A stretch of 53,010 bases of DNA from Bradyrhizobium macuxiense (GTDB taxonomy: Bacteria; Pseudomonadota; Alphaproteobacteria; Rhizobiales; Xanthobacteraceae): the NCBI RefSeq assembly GCF_001542415.1, contig NZ_LNCU01000034.1, positions 97,673 through 150,682 on the forward strand, read 5' to 3'. Positions within the stretch are counted from its first letter, which is position 1, and each line of letters begins with the position of its first letter. This document shows positions 25,390 to 34,276 of the stretch, in pieces. The translations under genes were made by a program, and so were the position numbers. The notes under the pieces are model-generated. The model did no database searches. It saw only the letters and a list, made by a program, of their open reading frames with translations, and was not told the origin of the DNA.

Positions 25390-26931
25390 GTGGCGCGCCA
25401 CGCCTCCGGTCATTTTAGGTCAAAGCTCGTGCGAGCAGCCATAGCCCAGCGGCCGCTGATGGCCGGCGACGTGATCCCGGCATTCGGCATCGCGGTGGCG
25501 TCGATCGCGTTCGTGCCGTTGCTGCAGGCGGCCAATCCCGGGCTCGCAATCGTCGTCGAAAGCCTGGTCGGCTGCGCGATCGTTCTCGCGGCGCCCGCCT
25601 ATGCGCCCTCGATCGCCATCTTCATCATTCTCTTCCAGAACCTCTTCGTCTCGATTCTGTCGTCTTACATATCGACCGAATCGGAGATGGAATTCATCAA
25701 GGGCTACAACTTCCTCGTCTGCGCGGTCATGTGGCTGGTCACGCTCGCACTCTATGCGCTGCGCGAACGCAACCGTTCTCCCGATATCGACCGGATCATG
25801 AAATGGGGGTTGATCACGCTCGCGACCGTGACGGCGTATTTCCTGCTTGGCGCCACACAGGACTCGCGCGCGGCCCTCGTCTATCTGCGCAACATTGCGT
25901 TGCCGATATTCCTGTTTCAGCTCTCGCTGCTGACGGCTGCAACGTTCGAAATCCGCATCACGCCCTTCCTGGTGATCGTTGCGATGCTGTTGATCGTCTG
26001 CGGATACACGGAATTGCTGTTCCGCGACTTCTGGCTCCACATCACCAACGGCTACACGTTCTGGCACTTCGACGAGCTCAAGGCGTCCCGCTCCGGCGCC
26101 TGGGAAGCCGAGATGCGCGCAACCGGCAATGTCCCGGTCGATCTGATCGACCGCTTCCGCTTCAGCTTCCTCAACAGCCCGCTGTTCGAGGACCTCGGGC
26201 TGTCGAAGCTGCTGCGAATCTTCGGGCCGAACATGAGTCCGATCAGCTTCGCCTATGGCGTAGGCTTCTCCATCCTGTTTCTGTTCGCGGTCGGATATCG
26301 CTGGCTGGCCCTGGCCGCGATACCGCTCTTGATCTTCTGCAGCGTCAAGGGCGCGCTCATCCTGGTCGCCTTCGTAGCACTCGCCTGGACGTCGACCTGG
26401 CTGCTCGGTCCGGTCATCACCCTCGCCGGCGCGGTGGTTGCACTCATGCTGTACGCCATCGTGGCCATCCGCGTCGGACTGCAGATCGGCGACTTTCACG
26501 TCATCGGCTTCATGGGCGGCTGGAACGGCTTCTTGCAGAACCCGATCGGCCGCGGGCTGGGCGTCGGCGGCAATCTGTCGGAAGGCTATTTCTCGATCGA
26601 CTGGAGCGCTGCGCAGCAGGCCGGCAGCATCGAGGGCGCGGTCGAGAGCGCCGTCGGCGTGTTGCTCTATCAGATGGGCATCGCGTCGCTGGTGCCGCTC
26701 GGCTTCTTCCTGGCCATGGCGCTGCGGGCTTGGCGCCTCTACGCCACCTCCGGAATCCTCACCCAAGGGCTCGCCGCCTTCGGCACGTTGGTCATCGTGG
26801 TCAACGGCATCTTTCAGGAGGAAGCCCTGTTCGCGCCGCCGGCGCTCGGACTGATGCTGTGCCTGACCGGGCTCGTGATCGGCCATCACTTGCGCACACA
26901 AGGCGACGGCCCGAAGACCTACGATCGATAG
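25390..26931 (+). CDS. Multi-pass membrane protein, Wzy/O-antigen ligase-like polymerase
   Basis: Up to 513 residues with about 11-12 hydrophobic helices, and a large loop (roughly residues 195-275) containing the FRDFWLHITNGYTFWHFDELK segment. This topology is that of Wzy or O-antigen ligase family polymerases, but sequence conservation in that family is low, so the call rests on topology and neighbours. Starts at GTG 25390, GTG 25429 or ATG 25459 are all possible; none has a strong ribosome site. It is the third gene of the polysaccharide module. Confidence 0.72.
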   Translation: MARHASGHFRSKLVRAAIAQRPLMAGDVIPAFGIAVASIAFVPLLQAANPGLAIVVESLVGCAIVLAAPAYAPSIAIFIILFQNLFVSILSSYISTESEMEFIKGYNFLVCAVMWLVTLALYALRERNRSPDIDRIMKWGLITLATVTAYFLLGATQDSRAALVYLRNIALPIFLFQLSLLTAATFEIRITPFLVIVAMLLIVCGYTELLFRDFWLHITNGYTFWHFDELKASRSGAWEAEMRATGNVPVDLIDRFRFSFLNSPLFEDLGLSKLLRIFGPNMSPISFAYGVGFSILFLFAVGYRWLALAAIPLLIFCSVKGALILVAFVALAWTSTWLLGPVITLAGAVVALMLYAIVAIRVGLQIGDFHVIGFMGGWNGFLQNPIGRGLGVGGNLSEGYFSIDWSAAQQAGSIEGAVESAVGVLLYQMGIASLVPLGFFLAMALRAWRLYATSGILTQGLAAFGTLVIVVNGIFQEEALFAPPALGLMLCLTGLVIGHHLRTQGDGPKTYDR

Positions 26932-26954
26932 CGGAGGTTTGCGTCAACAGGCCG

Positions 26955-26979
26955 GCCCGGTCGCGATGTGCGGCCGGGC
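26955..26979. terminator. Hairpin after the Wzy-like gene
   Basis: GCCCGG (26955-26960) pairs with CCGGGC (26974-26979), followed by a CTCCCTTCTTTCC pyrimidine run. It lies between convergent genes. Confidence 0.45.
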
Positions 26980-27004
26980 TCCCTTCTTTCCGCAAGCCGA
27001 AGCT

Positions 27005-27604
27005 TCAGAGCGCCTTGATCTGCACCTTGCGGAACTTGACCACGCCCGAGCCGTACTGGAGCGCGACATAGCCGCTTGCGTGCTTGGAGTCCTGCGCATC
27101 GACGGTCTTCTGGCCGTTGAGCGTCACCACGAAGTGTGGCCCCTGCGCCGTGATCTCATAGACGTTCCATTTGCCCGCCGCCTTCGGCATCGGATCGACC
27201 TTGGCCACATCGACGATGGCACCGGTGCCGTAGGTCGGATCCGGCCGCTTGTCGAAGATGTTGACCTCGTAGCAGCCCTTGCCGTCGATCGTCTTGTTGG
27301 TCTCGCAGCGGATGAAGATGCCGCTGTTGGCCGCCTCATCGACCCAGAACTCCGCCCTGATCTGGAAATCCTTGTAGGGTGTCTTGGTGACGAGATAGGC
27401 GAGATCCTTGCCGTCGAGCTTGTCGGCCACCAGCGCGCCATCCTTCATCGCCCAGTTGGCCTTGCCGACCTCGTCCCAGTCGCCTTTCTTGGAACTGTCG
27501 AGCAGCGTCACCCAGCCGTCGCCTTCGCCCAATGCGGTCGTGGAAAATTGTGTTGCGGCAGCAGCGACCAAGAGACCGGCCGCAAGTGCAGGCAAATACT
27601 TCAT
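27005..27604 (-). CDS. Secreted DUF1080 (3-keto-disaccharide hydrolase-like) protein
   Basis: 199 residues. A signal peptide spans about residues 1-26 and a single DUF1080 jelly-roll domain follows, with GWVTLLDSSKKGDW at its start, EFWVDEAANSGIFIRCE in the middle and YVALQYGSGVVKFRKVQI at the end. DUF1080 members are concanavalin-like and some hydrolyse 3-keto-disaccharides. ATG 27604 is chosen over an upstream ATG because GGAGG lies nine bases before it and the signal peptide begins there. Confidence 0.85.
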   Translation of the reverse strand: MKYLPALAAGLLVAAAATQFSTTALGEGDGWVTLLDSSKKGDWDEVGKANWAMKDGALVADKLDGKDLAYLVTKTPYKDFQIRAEFWVDEAANSGIFIRCETNKTIDGKGCYEVNIFDKRPDPTYGTGAIVDVAKVDPMPKAAGKWNVYEITAQGPHFVVTLNGQKTVDAQDSKHASGYVALQYGSGVVKFRKVQIKAL

Positions 27605-27826
27605 GAGGTGCGTCCTCCCGCTTGTTTTGGTTGGCGCGCAACCTAGCATCACCGCGCGCGGCGTAAATCCTGTTTTTCATGTTGCAGCTGCGTTGCGTGC
27701 GGGCCCGTTGTCGCATCCTGAGATCAGACATGCGTGAGCGCGTCTTGTCCGGTCCGAACGAGAGCGTCTAGCATGAGATATACGGCACGGCAGTTGCCGA
27801 CCGATCTCATACGGCAGGAGGATACG

Positions 27827-28300
27827 ATGACGGCGTCGAACCGATCCTGGCGATACCTGATGATGCTGCTGGTTTTCGCCGGGACGCTGAGCATCAGCTC
27901 CGCAGCCGAACTCAATCCCGCCGCCGTCACCTACAAGCTGCCGGACCAGATTCCCTGGGGCCCGGTCGACGCGCGCGGCGGGCAGAGTGCGGTCGTGGTC
28001 GGCGATCCCTCGAAGCCCGGGTTCTATATGGTCTACACCAAATGGAGCAAGGGCAATCACTTCAGCCGTCCGCACTTCCATCCGAACGACCGCTACATCG
28101 TCGTGCTGCAAGGCACCTGGTGGGTAGGCTCGGGTCCGAAATTCGACCCCGAGCACGGCACCGTGCCGATGCCGGCCGGCAGCTTCGTCACCCATTACGG
28201 CAAGCAGGTGCATTGGGACGGCGCCAAGGACGAAGACGCCGTGCTGCTGATCATGGGCGAAGGCCCGGCGACCGCGACCGAGGTGGAGCAGCAGAAGTAG
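27827..28300 (+). CDS. Secreted cupin-domain protein
   Basis: 157 residues with a signal peptide (about 1-27) and one cupin domain. Metal ligand candidates are the HFSRPHFHPNDRY histidines near residues 76-85 and the later His in GKQVHWDG. It is periplasmic and probably metal-binding; no substrate can be assigned. AGGAGG (27816-27821) sits five bases before ATG 27827. The next small gene follows closely on the same strand. Confidence 0.82.
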   Translation: MTASNRSWRYLMMLLVFAGTLSISSAAELNPAAVTYKLPDQIPWGPVDARGGQSAVVVGDPSKPGFYMVYTKWSKGNHFSRPHFHPNDRYIVVLQGTWWVGSGPKFDPEHGTVPMPAGSFVTHYGKQVHWDGAKDEDAVLLIMGEGPATATEVEQQK

Positions 28301-28370
28301 CGTGCCGGCAGGGTCGGCGGATATTGCGTGGATCGAGGAAACCGATATCATCGCGGGCCGAGAGGCTGTG

Positions 28371-28712
28371 ATGCATCCTGCTGCGAAGCTGCAATTTGCC
28401 CGGATCGTCGACGAGTTCGCTCGCTGGCGTACGATTCCCGAACTGGAGCGGCCTCCGGCGCCGGCGTGGTGGTGGGGACCGGCGCTCGACCTGCACGAGA
28501 CCGCGGAGACGCTGCCGTCCAGTTGGTGCCGCCAGCTCCGACTGCCTGACGGCGCGAGCTTTGCGGAAGGCGCCCACGTGCTGCGCCGAACGCTGGCCGG
28601 CCAGACCACGCTGCCCTGGCCATATGATTTCTCGCGCAAGGTCGCATCCACCGATTCCGACGTACGCGACCTTCCCGTGCAACCGTCAGACGACAGCGCG
28701 TTTCCTCCCTAG
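28371..28712 (+). CDS. Small Trp-rich protein of unknown function
   Basis: 113 residues from ATG 28371, with GAGAGG just upstream; a GTG at 28302, directly after the cupin stop, would add 23 residues. The segment PPAPAWWWGPALDLHE is distinctive, and two further aromatic patches follow (SSWCRQL and LPWPYDFSR). I do not recognise a family function. It has no signal or membrane helix. Its 3' end overlaps the convergent GGDEF-EAL gene by 27 bases. Confidence 0.65.
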   Translation: MHPAAKLQFARIVDEFARWRTIPELERPPAPAWWWGPALDLHETAETLPSSWCRQLRLPDGASFAEGAHVLRRTLAGQTTLPWPYDFSRKVASTDSDVRDLPVQPSDDSAFPP

Positions 28713-31700
28713 CTCGGCTTCGCCGTCGGTCGTCGCTTCATCGTCCAGTGCAGGCTGCAACGACGGCGAGGCGCGCATCGGCGCCGGTCGCAGCAGCTCG
28801 GCGAGATCGCGCGGCGGCAGCGGCCTGGAGAACAGGAAGCCCTGCATCTCGTCGCAGGCATGCGCGCGCAGGAACTCCTGCTGCTCTGACGTCTCGACCC
28901 CCTCGGCGACGATGGTCATGCCGAGCGCCTTGCCCATGCTGATGATCGCCTGCGCGATCGCCACGTCCTCGGAATCGTTGGGCAGATCGCGCACGAAGGA
29001 GCGATCGATCTTGATGGTGTCGATCGGGAATTGCTTCATCAGCGACATCGACGAATAGCCGGTGCCGAAATCGTCGATCGCCAAGCGAATGCCGCGGCAC
29101 TGGATCGCGTCGAGCACGTGGATCGCCCGCGACACGTTGCGCATCACCATGCTTTCGGTGACCTCGAGCTGCAGCAGCGCGGGCGGCATGCCGCTCCCAG
29201 CCAGCGCCTCGTCGATGTCGTTGAGCAGGTGCGGATCGGCGAACTGCCGCGGCGAGAGGTTGACAGCCATGGTCACCGGCATGAGGCCGCGCCGCTGCCA
29301 CGCCATGTTCTGCGCGCAAGCCTCCTTGAGCACCCAGCGGCCTATCGGCACTATCAGGCCGACTTCCTCGGCGAGCGGAATGAACTGTCCGGGCGCGACC
29401 TGACCGAGCTCCGGATGGGTCCAGCGCAGCAGCGCCTCGACGCCGCTGATCTGTCCACTCGCCATGTCGACCTTGGGCTGATAGTGCAGCGAGAACTGGC
29501 CGCGCTCAAGCGCGCGGCGCAGCGCGCTCTCCATCGTCAGGCGCTCGATCGACTGCGCCTTGATCTCGTTGGAGAAGAAGCGGAAGCCGTTCTTGCCGTC
29601 CTCCTTGGCGAGGTACATCGCCATGTCGGCATTCTTGGTCAGCGTCTGCACGTCGGAGCCGTCGGCGGGATACATCGCAATCCCGATCGAGGCCGTGGTG
29701 TGGCACTCATGCCCACTGAGCTGCAGCGGCTGGCTGAGGGAAATCAGGAGCTCGCCAGCGATGCGTTCAACGTCGTCACGCTCGGCGGCATCCTCCAGGA
29801 TGACGACGAATTCGTCGCCTCCAAGCCGCGCCACCACATCGCTCGCGCGCAGGGATCCACTCAGCCGTCCGGCGATCGCGATCAGCAGCATGTCGCCGGC
29901 ATCGTGGCCGAGCGAGTCGTTGATCACCTTGAAGCGATCGAGGTCGATGAACAGCACCGCGAACTGCCGCCGCTGGCGGTCCGCCGTCGAGATTGCGTGG
30001 CGCAGCAACTCGTTGAACATTTCGCGGTTGGGCAGGTTTGTGAGGCTGTCATGCGAGGCGAGGTACTCGATCCGCTCATCGGCCTTGTTCTTCTCGTCGG
30101 CGCGGTCGAAACCCTCGAGCGCGAATGCCAGATTGTCGGCGAGCCGCTGCAGCACCTCGGCGAACTCCGGCGTGAAGGTGTCCCTCTCGACCGCAACGAA
30201 GATCATGATGCCGACCACCTCTCCGTCAATGATCAGCGGAAACGAGGCTCCGGATTTCGTTCCGTCGAGACGGGCTCGTTCGTGGAAGGCGGCGGCCTGT
30301 GCGTCAGCGAAATAATCGTTGATGATGCAAGCCTTGCGTGACCGGAATGCCCTGCCGCAGGCGCCGCGTCCTTCGGGGTGGGCCTTGTTGGTCGAGAGCG
30401 TCACCTGGCGCGCGCCCTCTGCGGTCGGTCCCGCCGTGGCGACGATTTCAAGATAGTCGCTGCCGGGCTGCACCAGCGCGATCGTGGTGGAGGTGAACTT
30501 GCCGCCGGTCGCCGCCGCCTCGCAGACCAGCCGATACAGTTCGTCGCGGGACTTCGCCCGCATGATCGCCTCATTGGTCGCGCTCAGCGCCGCGAACATG
30601 CGCGACAGCCGTTCGCGCTGCGCGTCGGCGCGGGCTTTCTCATCGGCTCGGTCGAAATTGTCGAGCGCAAACGACACATTCTCGGCCATCCGCTGCAGCA
30701 GCGCCATCATCTCCGGGCTGAACGCACCGAACTCGGCGGAGAGAAATACCAGCGCCCCGATCGCCTCGCCGCCCTTGAGCAGCGGCAGGGCCGCACCGGA
30801 TTTGCTGCCGCTGTCACGGATGACCTGATAAAGATACGAATCGGTTCCGAAATCGCTGAGATAGTCGTTGCTGATGCACGGCCTGCGGGTTCGGATCGCG
30901 ACGCCCGTCAGGGTCTGTCCCTCCGGACGCGACGCATCGGCCGACAACTGAACGTCGCGGGCACGCACGCGGTCCGGGCCCGAGGCCGCGACGCTCTCGA
31001 GGAAAGGCTCGCCCGGGCGCACCAGCCTGATCGTGGTCGAGACGAACTGATCGCCGACCGCCGCCGCATCACAGACCAGCTCGAACATCTCGCTGCGGGA
31101 TTTCGCCCGCATGATCGCCTCGTTGGTCGCGCTGAGCGTGGCGAACATCCGCGTAAGGCGCTCCTTCTGCTCCTCGGTCCGCGCCTTCTCGTCGGCGCGG
31201 TCGAAGCTTCCGAGTGCATAGGACACGTTGTCGGCAAGCCGCTGCAGCAGCTCGGCGAATTCGGACGAGAAGGTGTTGCGCTTGGCGGAGATGAACAGCA
31301 TCACCCCGACCACCTGGTCGTCGACCAGCAACGGAAACGCCGCCCCCGACCGCGCATCCTCGCCGTCGATGATGTCGCGGAATGCGTTGCTGGCAAGGTC
31401 GGTCAATAAGTCGTTGTTGATGCAGGCCCGCCGCGAGCGGAACGCGTTGCCGCAGACGCCGCGCCCTTCCGGAAGCGCCTCGTTGCGCGAGACGGTGAGA
31501 CGGCGCGCATTCTCCGCAGTGGGGCCCGCGACCGCCATCATCTCCAGGAAGTCGTCGCCCGGCTTCGCCATCAGGATGCTGGTCGAGTTGAAGCCGCCGC
31601 CATGCGCCGCTGCCGCACAGACCAGCTCGAACATCTCCCAGCGCGACCTCGCGCGCATGATCGCCTCGTTGGTCGCGCTCAAGGCGGCGAACATCCGCGA

Positions 31701-32801
31701 CAGCCGCTCCCGTTCGGCGTCGGCCCTGGCCTTTTCGGTGGCGCGGCCGAAATTGTCGAGCGCGACCGACACGTTCTCGGCGATCCCTGCGAGCAGCGCG
31801 ATGATCTCCTCGTCCGCCGCCCAGGAATTGCCGATGAAGAAGATTAGGACGCCGATGCTCTTGCCGAACCGGGTTAGCGGCAGCGCGACGCAGGCCATGA
31901 GGCCGCTGCCGCGCACTTGCGGACGCGACGCGCTGGTCGATTTCGGAATGTCGCGCTCGGCGCAGGGCCGCTGGGTACGGAACGCCTCGCCGCAGATGCC
32001 CTTGCCATAGACATTGTCCGGGTCGGTCGAGAAGCGCGTCTGCGTGATCAGATCGATCGCCTCGCCGGTGCCGGCGACGGGCTCGAGCCAATGCGTGTCG
32101 GGCTCGGCCAGCAGCACCACGGCGGCAAAGGATTTGCCGCTGAACACCGCGGCATCGCAGACCCGTTGATAGAGATCGTGCTCGGTCTTGGCGCGCAGGA
32201 TCGCTTCGTTGGTCGCGCTGATCGCGCCGAACATGCGGTTCAGCCGTCGCATCGCGCGCTCGCCGCTCTTGCGCGACGCCTCGTGATTGAAGTTGTCGAG
32301 CGCAAACGACACGTTGGCCGCCATCCGCTCCAGCAGCGCAACGATCTCCTCGCCGAGCGAGTGCGGTTCGCGCCTCGTCACCATGAAGACGCCGACGCTG
32401 CGCCCGTTGCAGACCAGCGGCATCGCTGCCGCGGCGCCGACGCCGCTGCGGGCCGCGCCGCTGCGCCAGGCCGCCGAACGCGGGTCGTTGATGTAGTCGT
32501 TGCTGACGCAGGCCGCCTGGTCGCGGAACGCCCGCCCGGCGACGCCCTCGCCTTCCGGGGAATTGGTGATGATCGAGATATCGATGCTGCGCAGCCGCGC
32601 GACGTCGTCGCCGAAGCCGGCCGCGAATGTCAGCCGGGTGGTACCCGGCTCTCGCAGAAAGACGGTGACGCCCAGGAAGTCGCCGCCGGAGAACGCGGCC
32701 TCGCAGACCTTGGCGTACAACTGTTCTGGTGATTTCGCGTACAGGATCGCTTCGTTGGTGGCATTCAACGCCGCGAATGTCCGTCCGATGCTCGACTGCA
32801 C
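28686..32801 (-). CDS. Five-GAF diguanylate cyclase/phosphodiesterase (GGDEF-EAL)
   Basis: 1371 residues with no membrane helix. Five GAF-type units start near residues 9, 191, 370, 552 and 735, each introduced by a FxALSATNEAIMRAKS-like helix and ending with ALDNFDRADEKARAD-like linkers. The GGDEF domain (~915-1075) keeps GGDEF and an upstream RASD inhibitory-site motif. The EAL domain (~1095-1345) keeps EALLRW, DDFGTG, IDRSFV and the late Glu and Gln positions. Both domains therefore look active toward cyclic di-GMP, with the GAF array sensing cytoplasmic ligands. ATG 32801 is the first Met of the first repeat helix. Confidence 0.92.
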   Translation of the reverse strand: MQSSIGRTFAALNATNEAILYAKSPEQLYAKVCEAAFSGGDFLGVTVFLREPGTTRLTFAAGFGDDVARLRSIDISIITNSPEGEGVAGRAFRDQAACVSNDYINDPRSAAWRSGAARSGVGAAAAMPLVCNGRSVGVFMVTRREPHSLGEEIVALLERMAANVSFALDNFNHEASRKSGERAMRRLNRMFGAISATNEAILRAKTEHDLYQRVCDAAVFSGKSFAAVVLLAEPDTHWLEPVAGTGEAIDLITQTRFSTDPDNVYGKGICGEAFRTQRPCAERDIPKSTSASRPQVRGSGLMACVALPLTRFGKSIGVLIFFIGNSWAADEEIIALLAGIAENVSVALDNFGRATEKARADAERERLSRMFAALSATNEAIMRARSRWEMFELVCAAAAHGGGFNSTSILMAKPGDDFLEMMAVAGPTAENARRLTVSRNEALPEGRGVCGNAFRSRRACINNDLLTDLASNAFRDIIDGEDARSGAAFPLLVDDQVVGVMLFISAKRNTFSSEFAELLQRLADNVSYALGSFDRADEKARTEEQKERLTRMFATLSATNEAIMRAKSRSEMFELVCDAAAVGDQFVSTTIRLVRPGEPFLESVAASGPDRVRARDVQLSADASRPEGQTLTGVAIRTRRPCISNDYLSDFGTDSYLYQVIRDSGSKSGAALPLLKGGEAIGALVFLSAEFGAFSPEMMALLQRMAENVSFALDNFDRADEKARADAQRERLSRMFAALSATNEAIMRAKSRDELYRLVCEAAATGGKFTSTTIALVQPGSDYLEIVATAGPTAEGARQVTLSTNKAHPEGRGACGRAFRSRKACIINDYFADAQAAAFHERARLDGTKSGASFPLIIDGEVVGIMIFVAVERDTFTPEFAEVLQRLADNLAFALEGFDRADEKNKADERIEYLASHDSLTNLPNREMFNELLRHAISTADRQRRQFAVLFIDLDRFKVINDSLGHDAGDMLLIAIAGRLSGSLRASDVVARLGGDEFVVILEDAAERDDVERIAGELLISLSQPLQLSGHECHTTASIGIAMYPADGSDVQTLTKNADMAMYLAKEDGKNGFRFFSNEIKAQSIERLTMESALRRALERGQFSLHYQPKVDMASGQISGVEALLRWTHPELGQVAPGQFIPLAEEVGLIVPIGRWVLKEACAQNMAWQRRGLMPVTMAVNLSPRQFADPHLLNDIDEALAGSGMPPALLQLEVTESMVMRNVSRAIHVLDAIQCRGIRLAIDDFGTGYSSMSLMKQFPIDTIKIDRSFVRDLPNDSEDVAIAQAIISMGKALGMTIVAEGVETSEQQEFLRAHACDEMQGFLFSRPLPPRDLAELLRPAPMRASPSLQPALDDEATTDGEAELGRKRAVV

Positions 32802-33200
32802 GATTCCTGAGGCCCCGGGGCCGCCCTCTTCAATTTGGCCGGGAACATTGCCGCCGGAGGCCTAAGCGATGGTTAGGATCACCGGCAAGTTGCGAGTCAG
32901 AGTAAACGCCTGACCAACGGCGAGAGCCGTCTTCCGGGGAATTGCGGACAGTTTTGTGCCAGGCTGAGGCGCCGTTGCCGCCGGCAGCTCCTCGCTGGCT
33001 CCCTCGCGCCATCGCACCGGCCAAATTCCGCATCGCGACCGCGCTCGTTCCACGCTGTGAAATCGAGCTGGCGAGCACCCAGTTCCCGGTATGGCGGACC
33101 GGATTTTCTGGCCTTGCTCGCTCCCCGGCGCTTTGAGACCATGCGGCCAACATCATCAAAAAGACCCGCGCATCGTGCGGGCCGACCACGAGGAAATCCC
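32802..33200. other. 399-base divergent intergenic region
   Basis: This gap separates the GGDEF-EAL gene from the dehydrogenase operon. Open frames here are low-complexity and not convincing. A short inverted repeat (CCCGC...GCGGG within 33166-33182) lies just before the dehydrogenase ribosome site. Promoters for both directions must lie here, but I cannot place them. Confidence 0.5.
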
Positions 33201-34253
33201 ATGCCGATCGTCCAGGCCGACCGTCTCACGCGCATCGGCGCGGCGCTCCTGCGAGCCGCCGGCGCATCGGAGGAGGAGGCAACCGCCGTCGCCTCCGGCT
33301 GCGTCAATGCCAACCTCGCCGGCCATGACTCCCACGGCATCATCGCGATCCCGACCTATATCGACCGCGTCAAGGCCGGCCACATCGTGCCCGGCGCGAA
33401 ATGGACCGTCGTGCAGGAGAGCCCGACCACCACCGTGATCGACGGCCACTGGGGCTTCGGCTTCCACGTCAATGCCAAGGCGATGGAGATGACCATCAAC
33501 AAGGCGAAGACGGCGAATGTCGCGGCCTGCACCGTGTTCCGGCAGAGCCATGTCGGGCGGCTGGCACACTACCCGATGATGGCGATGCGCGAGGGCATGA
33601 TCGGCATCGCCGCCGCCGATTCCGGCCGCTCGCCGAAGCATGTCGCCCCATTCGGCGGCCGCGAGGCCCGGCTCGGCACCAACCCGATCTCGATCGCGGT
33701 GCCGTCCGATCTCGATGCGCCGTTCTATCTGGACATGGCGACCTCGGCGGTCGCAGCCGGCAAGATCCAGCTCGCGGTGGCGCGCGGCGAGCAGATCCCC
33801 AAGGGCTGGATCATCGATTCCGAGGGGCGCGACACCACCGACCCGAAGGACTACCGCAAAGGCGGCGCGCTGCTGCCGCTCGGCGGCAGCGAGGGCTACA
33901 AGGGAAGCGGCCTCGCCGCGATGGTCGAGGTGCTGTGCGGCCTGCTGACCGGCCTCGGCTTCGGCGTCGAGCCAACCGGCCGGCACAATGACGGTTGCTT
34001 CATGGCGGTGTTCAATGTCGCCGCGTTCCGCCCGCTGAAGGATTTCAAGAAAGAGGTCGGCGACTTTGCGCGCTACCTGAAATCGACGCCGCCCTCGGAA
34101 GGGAGCCGCGGCGTGTTCTATCCGGGCGAGGTCGAACATCTGCGCGAGGTCGAGCGCCGCAAGAATGGCATCGAGATCGAGGACGCGACCTGGGAGAAGC
34201 TGAAGGCGCTGGCCGCCGACTACAAGCTCACTCAAGACCTCGATCTTCGCTGA
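33201..34253 (+). CDS. Malate/L-lactate dehydrogenase family oxidoreductase (Ldh2 type)
   Basis: 350 residues, the family's length. The early SEEEATAVASGCVNANLAGHDSHGI segment with its catalytic-region His, FRQSHVGRLAHY, the LGTNPISIAVP motif and GYKGSGLAAMVEVL are all characteristic. The enzymes reduce or oxidise 2-oxo/2-hydroxyacids with NAD(P). AGGAAA precedes ATG 33201; the longer in-frame extension is not supported. It is first in a three-gene operon, so it probably handles a 2-hydroxyacid made in that pathway. Confidence 0.9.
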   Translation: MPIVQADRLTRIGAALLRAAGASEEEATAVASGCVNANLAGHDSHGIIAIPTYIDRVKAGHIVPGAKWTVVQESPTTTVIDGHWGFGFHVNAKAMEMTINKAKTANVAACTVFRQSHVGRLAHYPMMAMREGMIGIAAADSGRSPKHVAPFGGREARLGTNPISIAVPSDLDAPFYLDMATSAVAAGKIQLAVARGEQIPKGWIIDSEGRDTTDPKDYRKGGALLPLGGSEGYKGSGLAAMVEVLCGLLTGLGFGVEPTGRHNDGCFMAVFNVAAFRPLKDFKKEVGDFARYLKSTPPSEGSRGVFYPGEVEHLREVERRKNGIEIEDATWEKLKALAADYKLTQDLDLR

Positions 34254-34276
34254 TCGATCGAGCACAGGAGAACGAG

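Noticed and set aside
25420..26901. A 493-codon minus-strand frame opposite the Wzy-like gene
   Set aside because: Very rich in Asp, Glu, Arg and Gln, as expected for the complement of hydrophobic membrane codons.
32830..33189. A 119-codon minus-strand gene in the gap before the dehydrogenase operon
   Set aside because: Low-complexity Arg/Ser/Gly composition, no ribosome site, and it overlaps the dehydrogenase leader.
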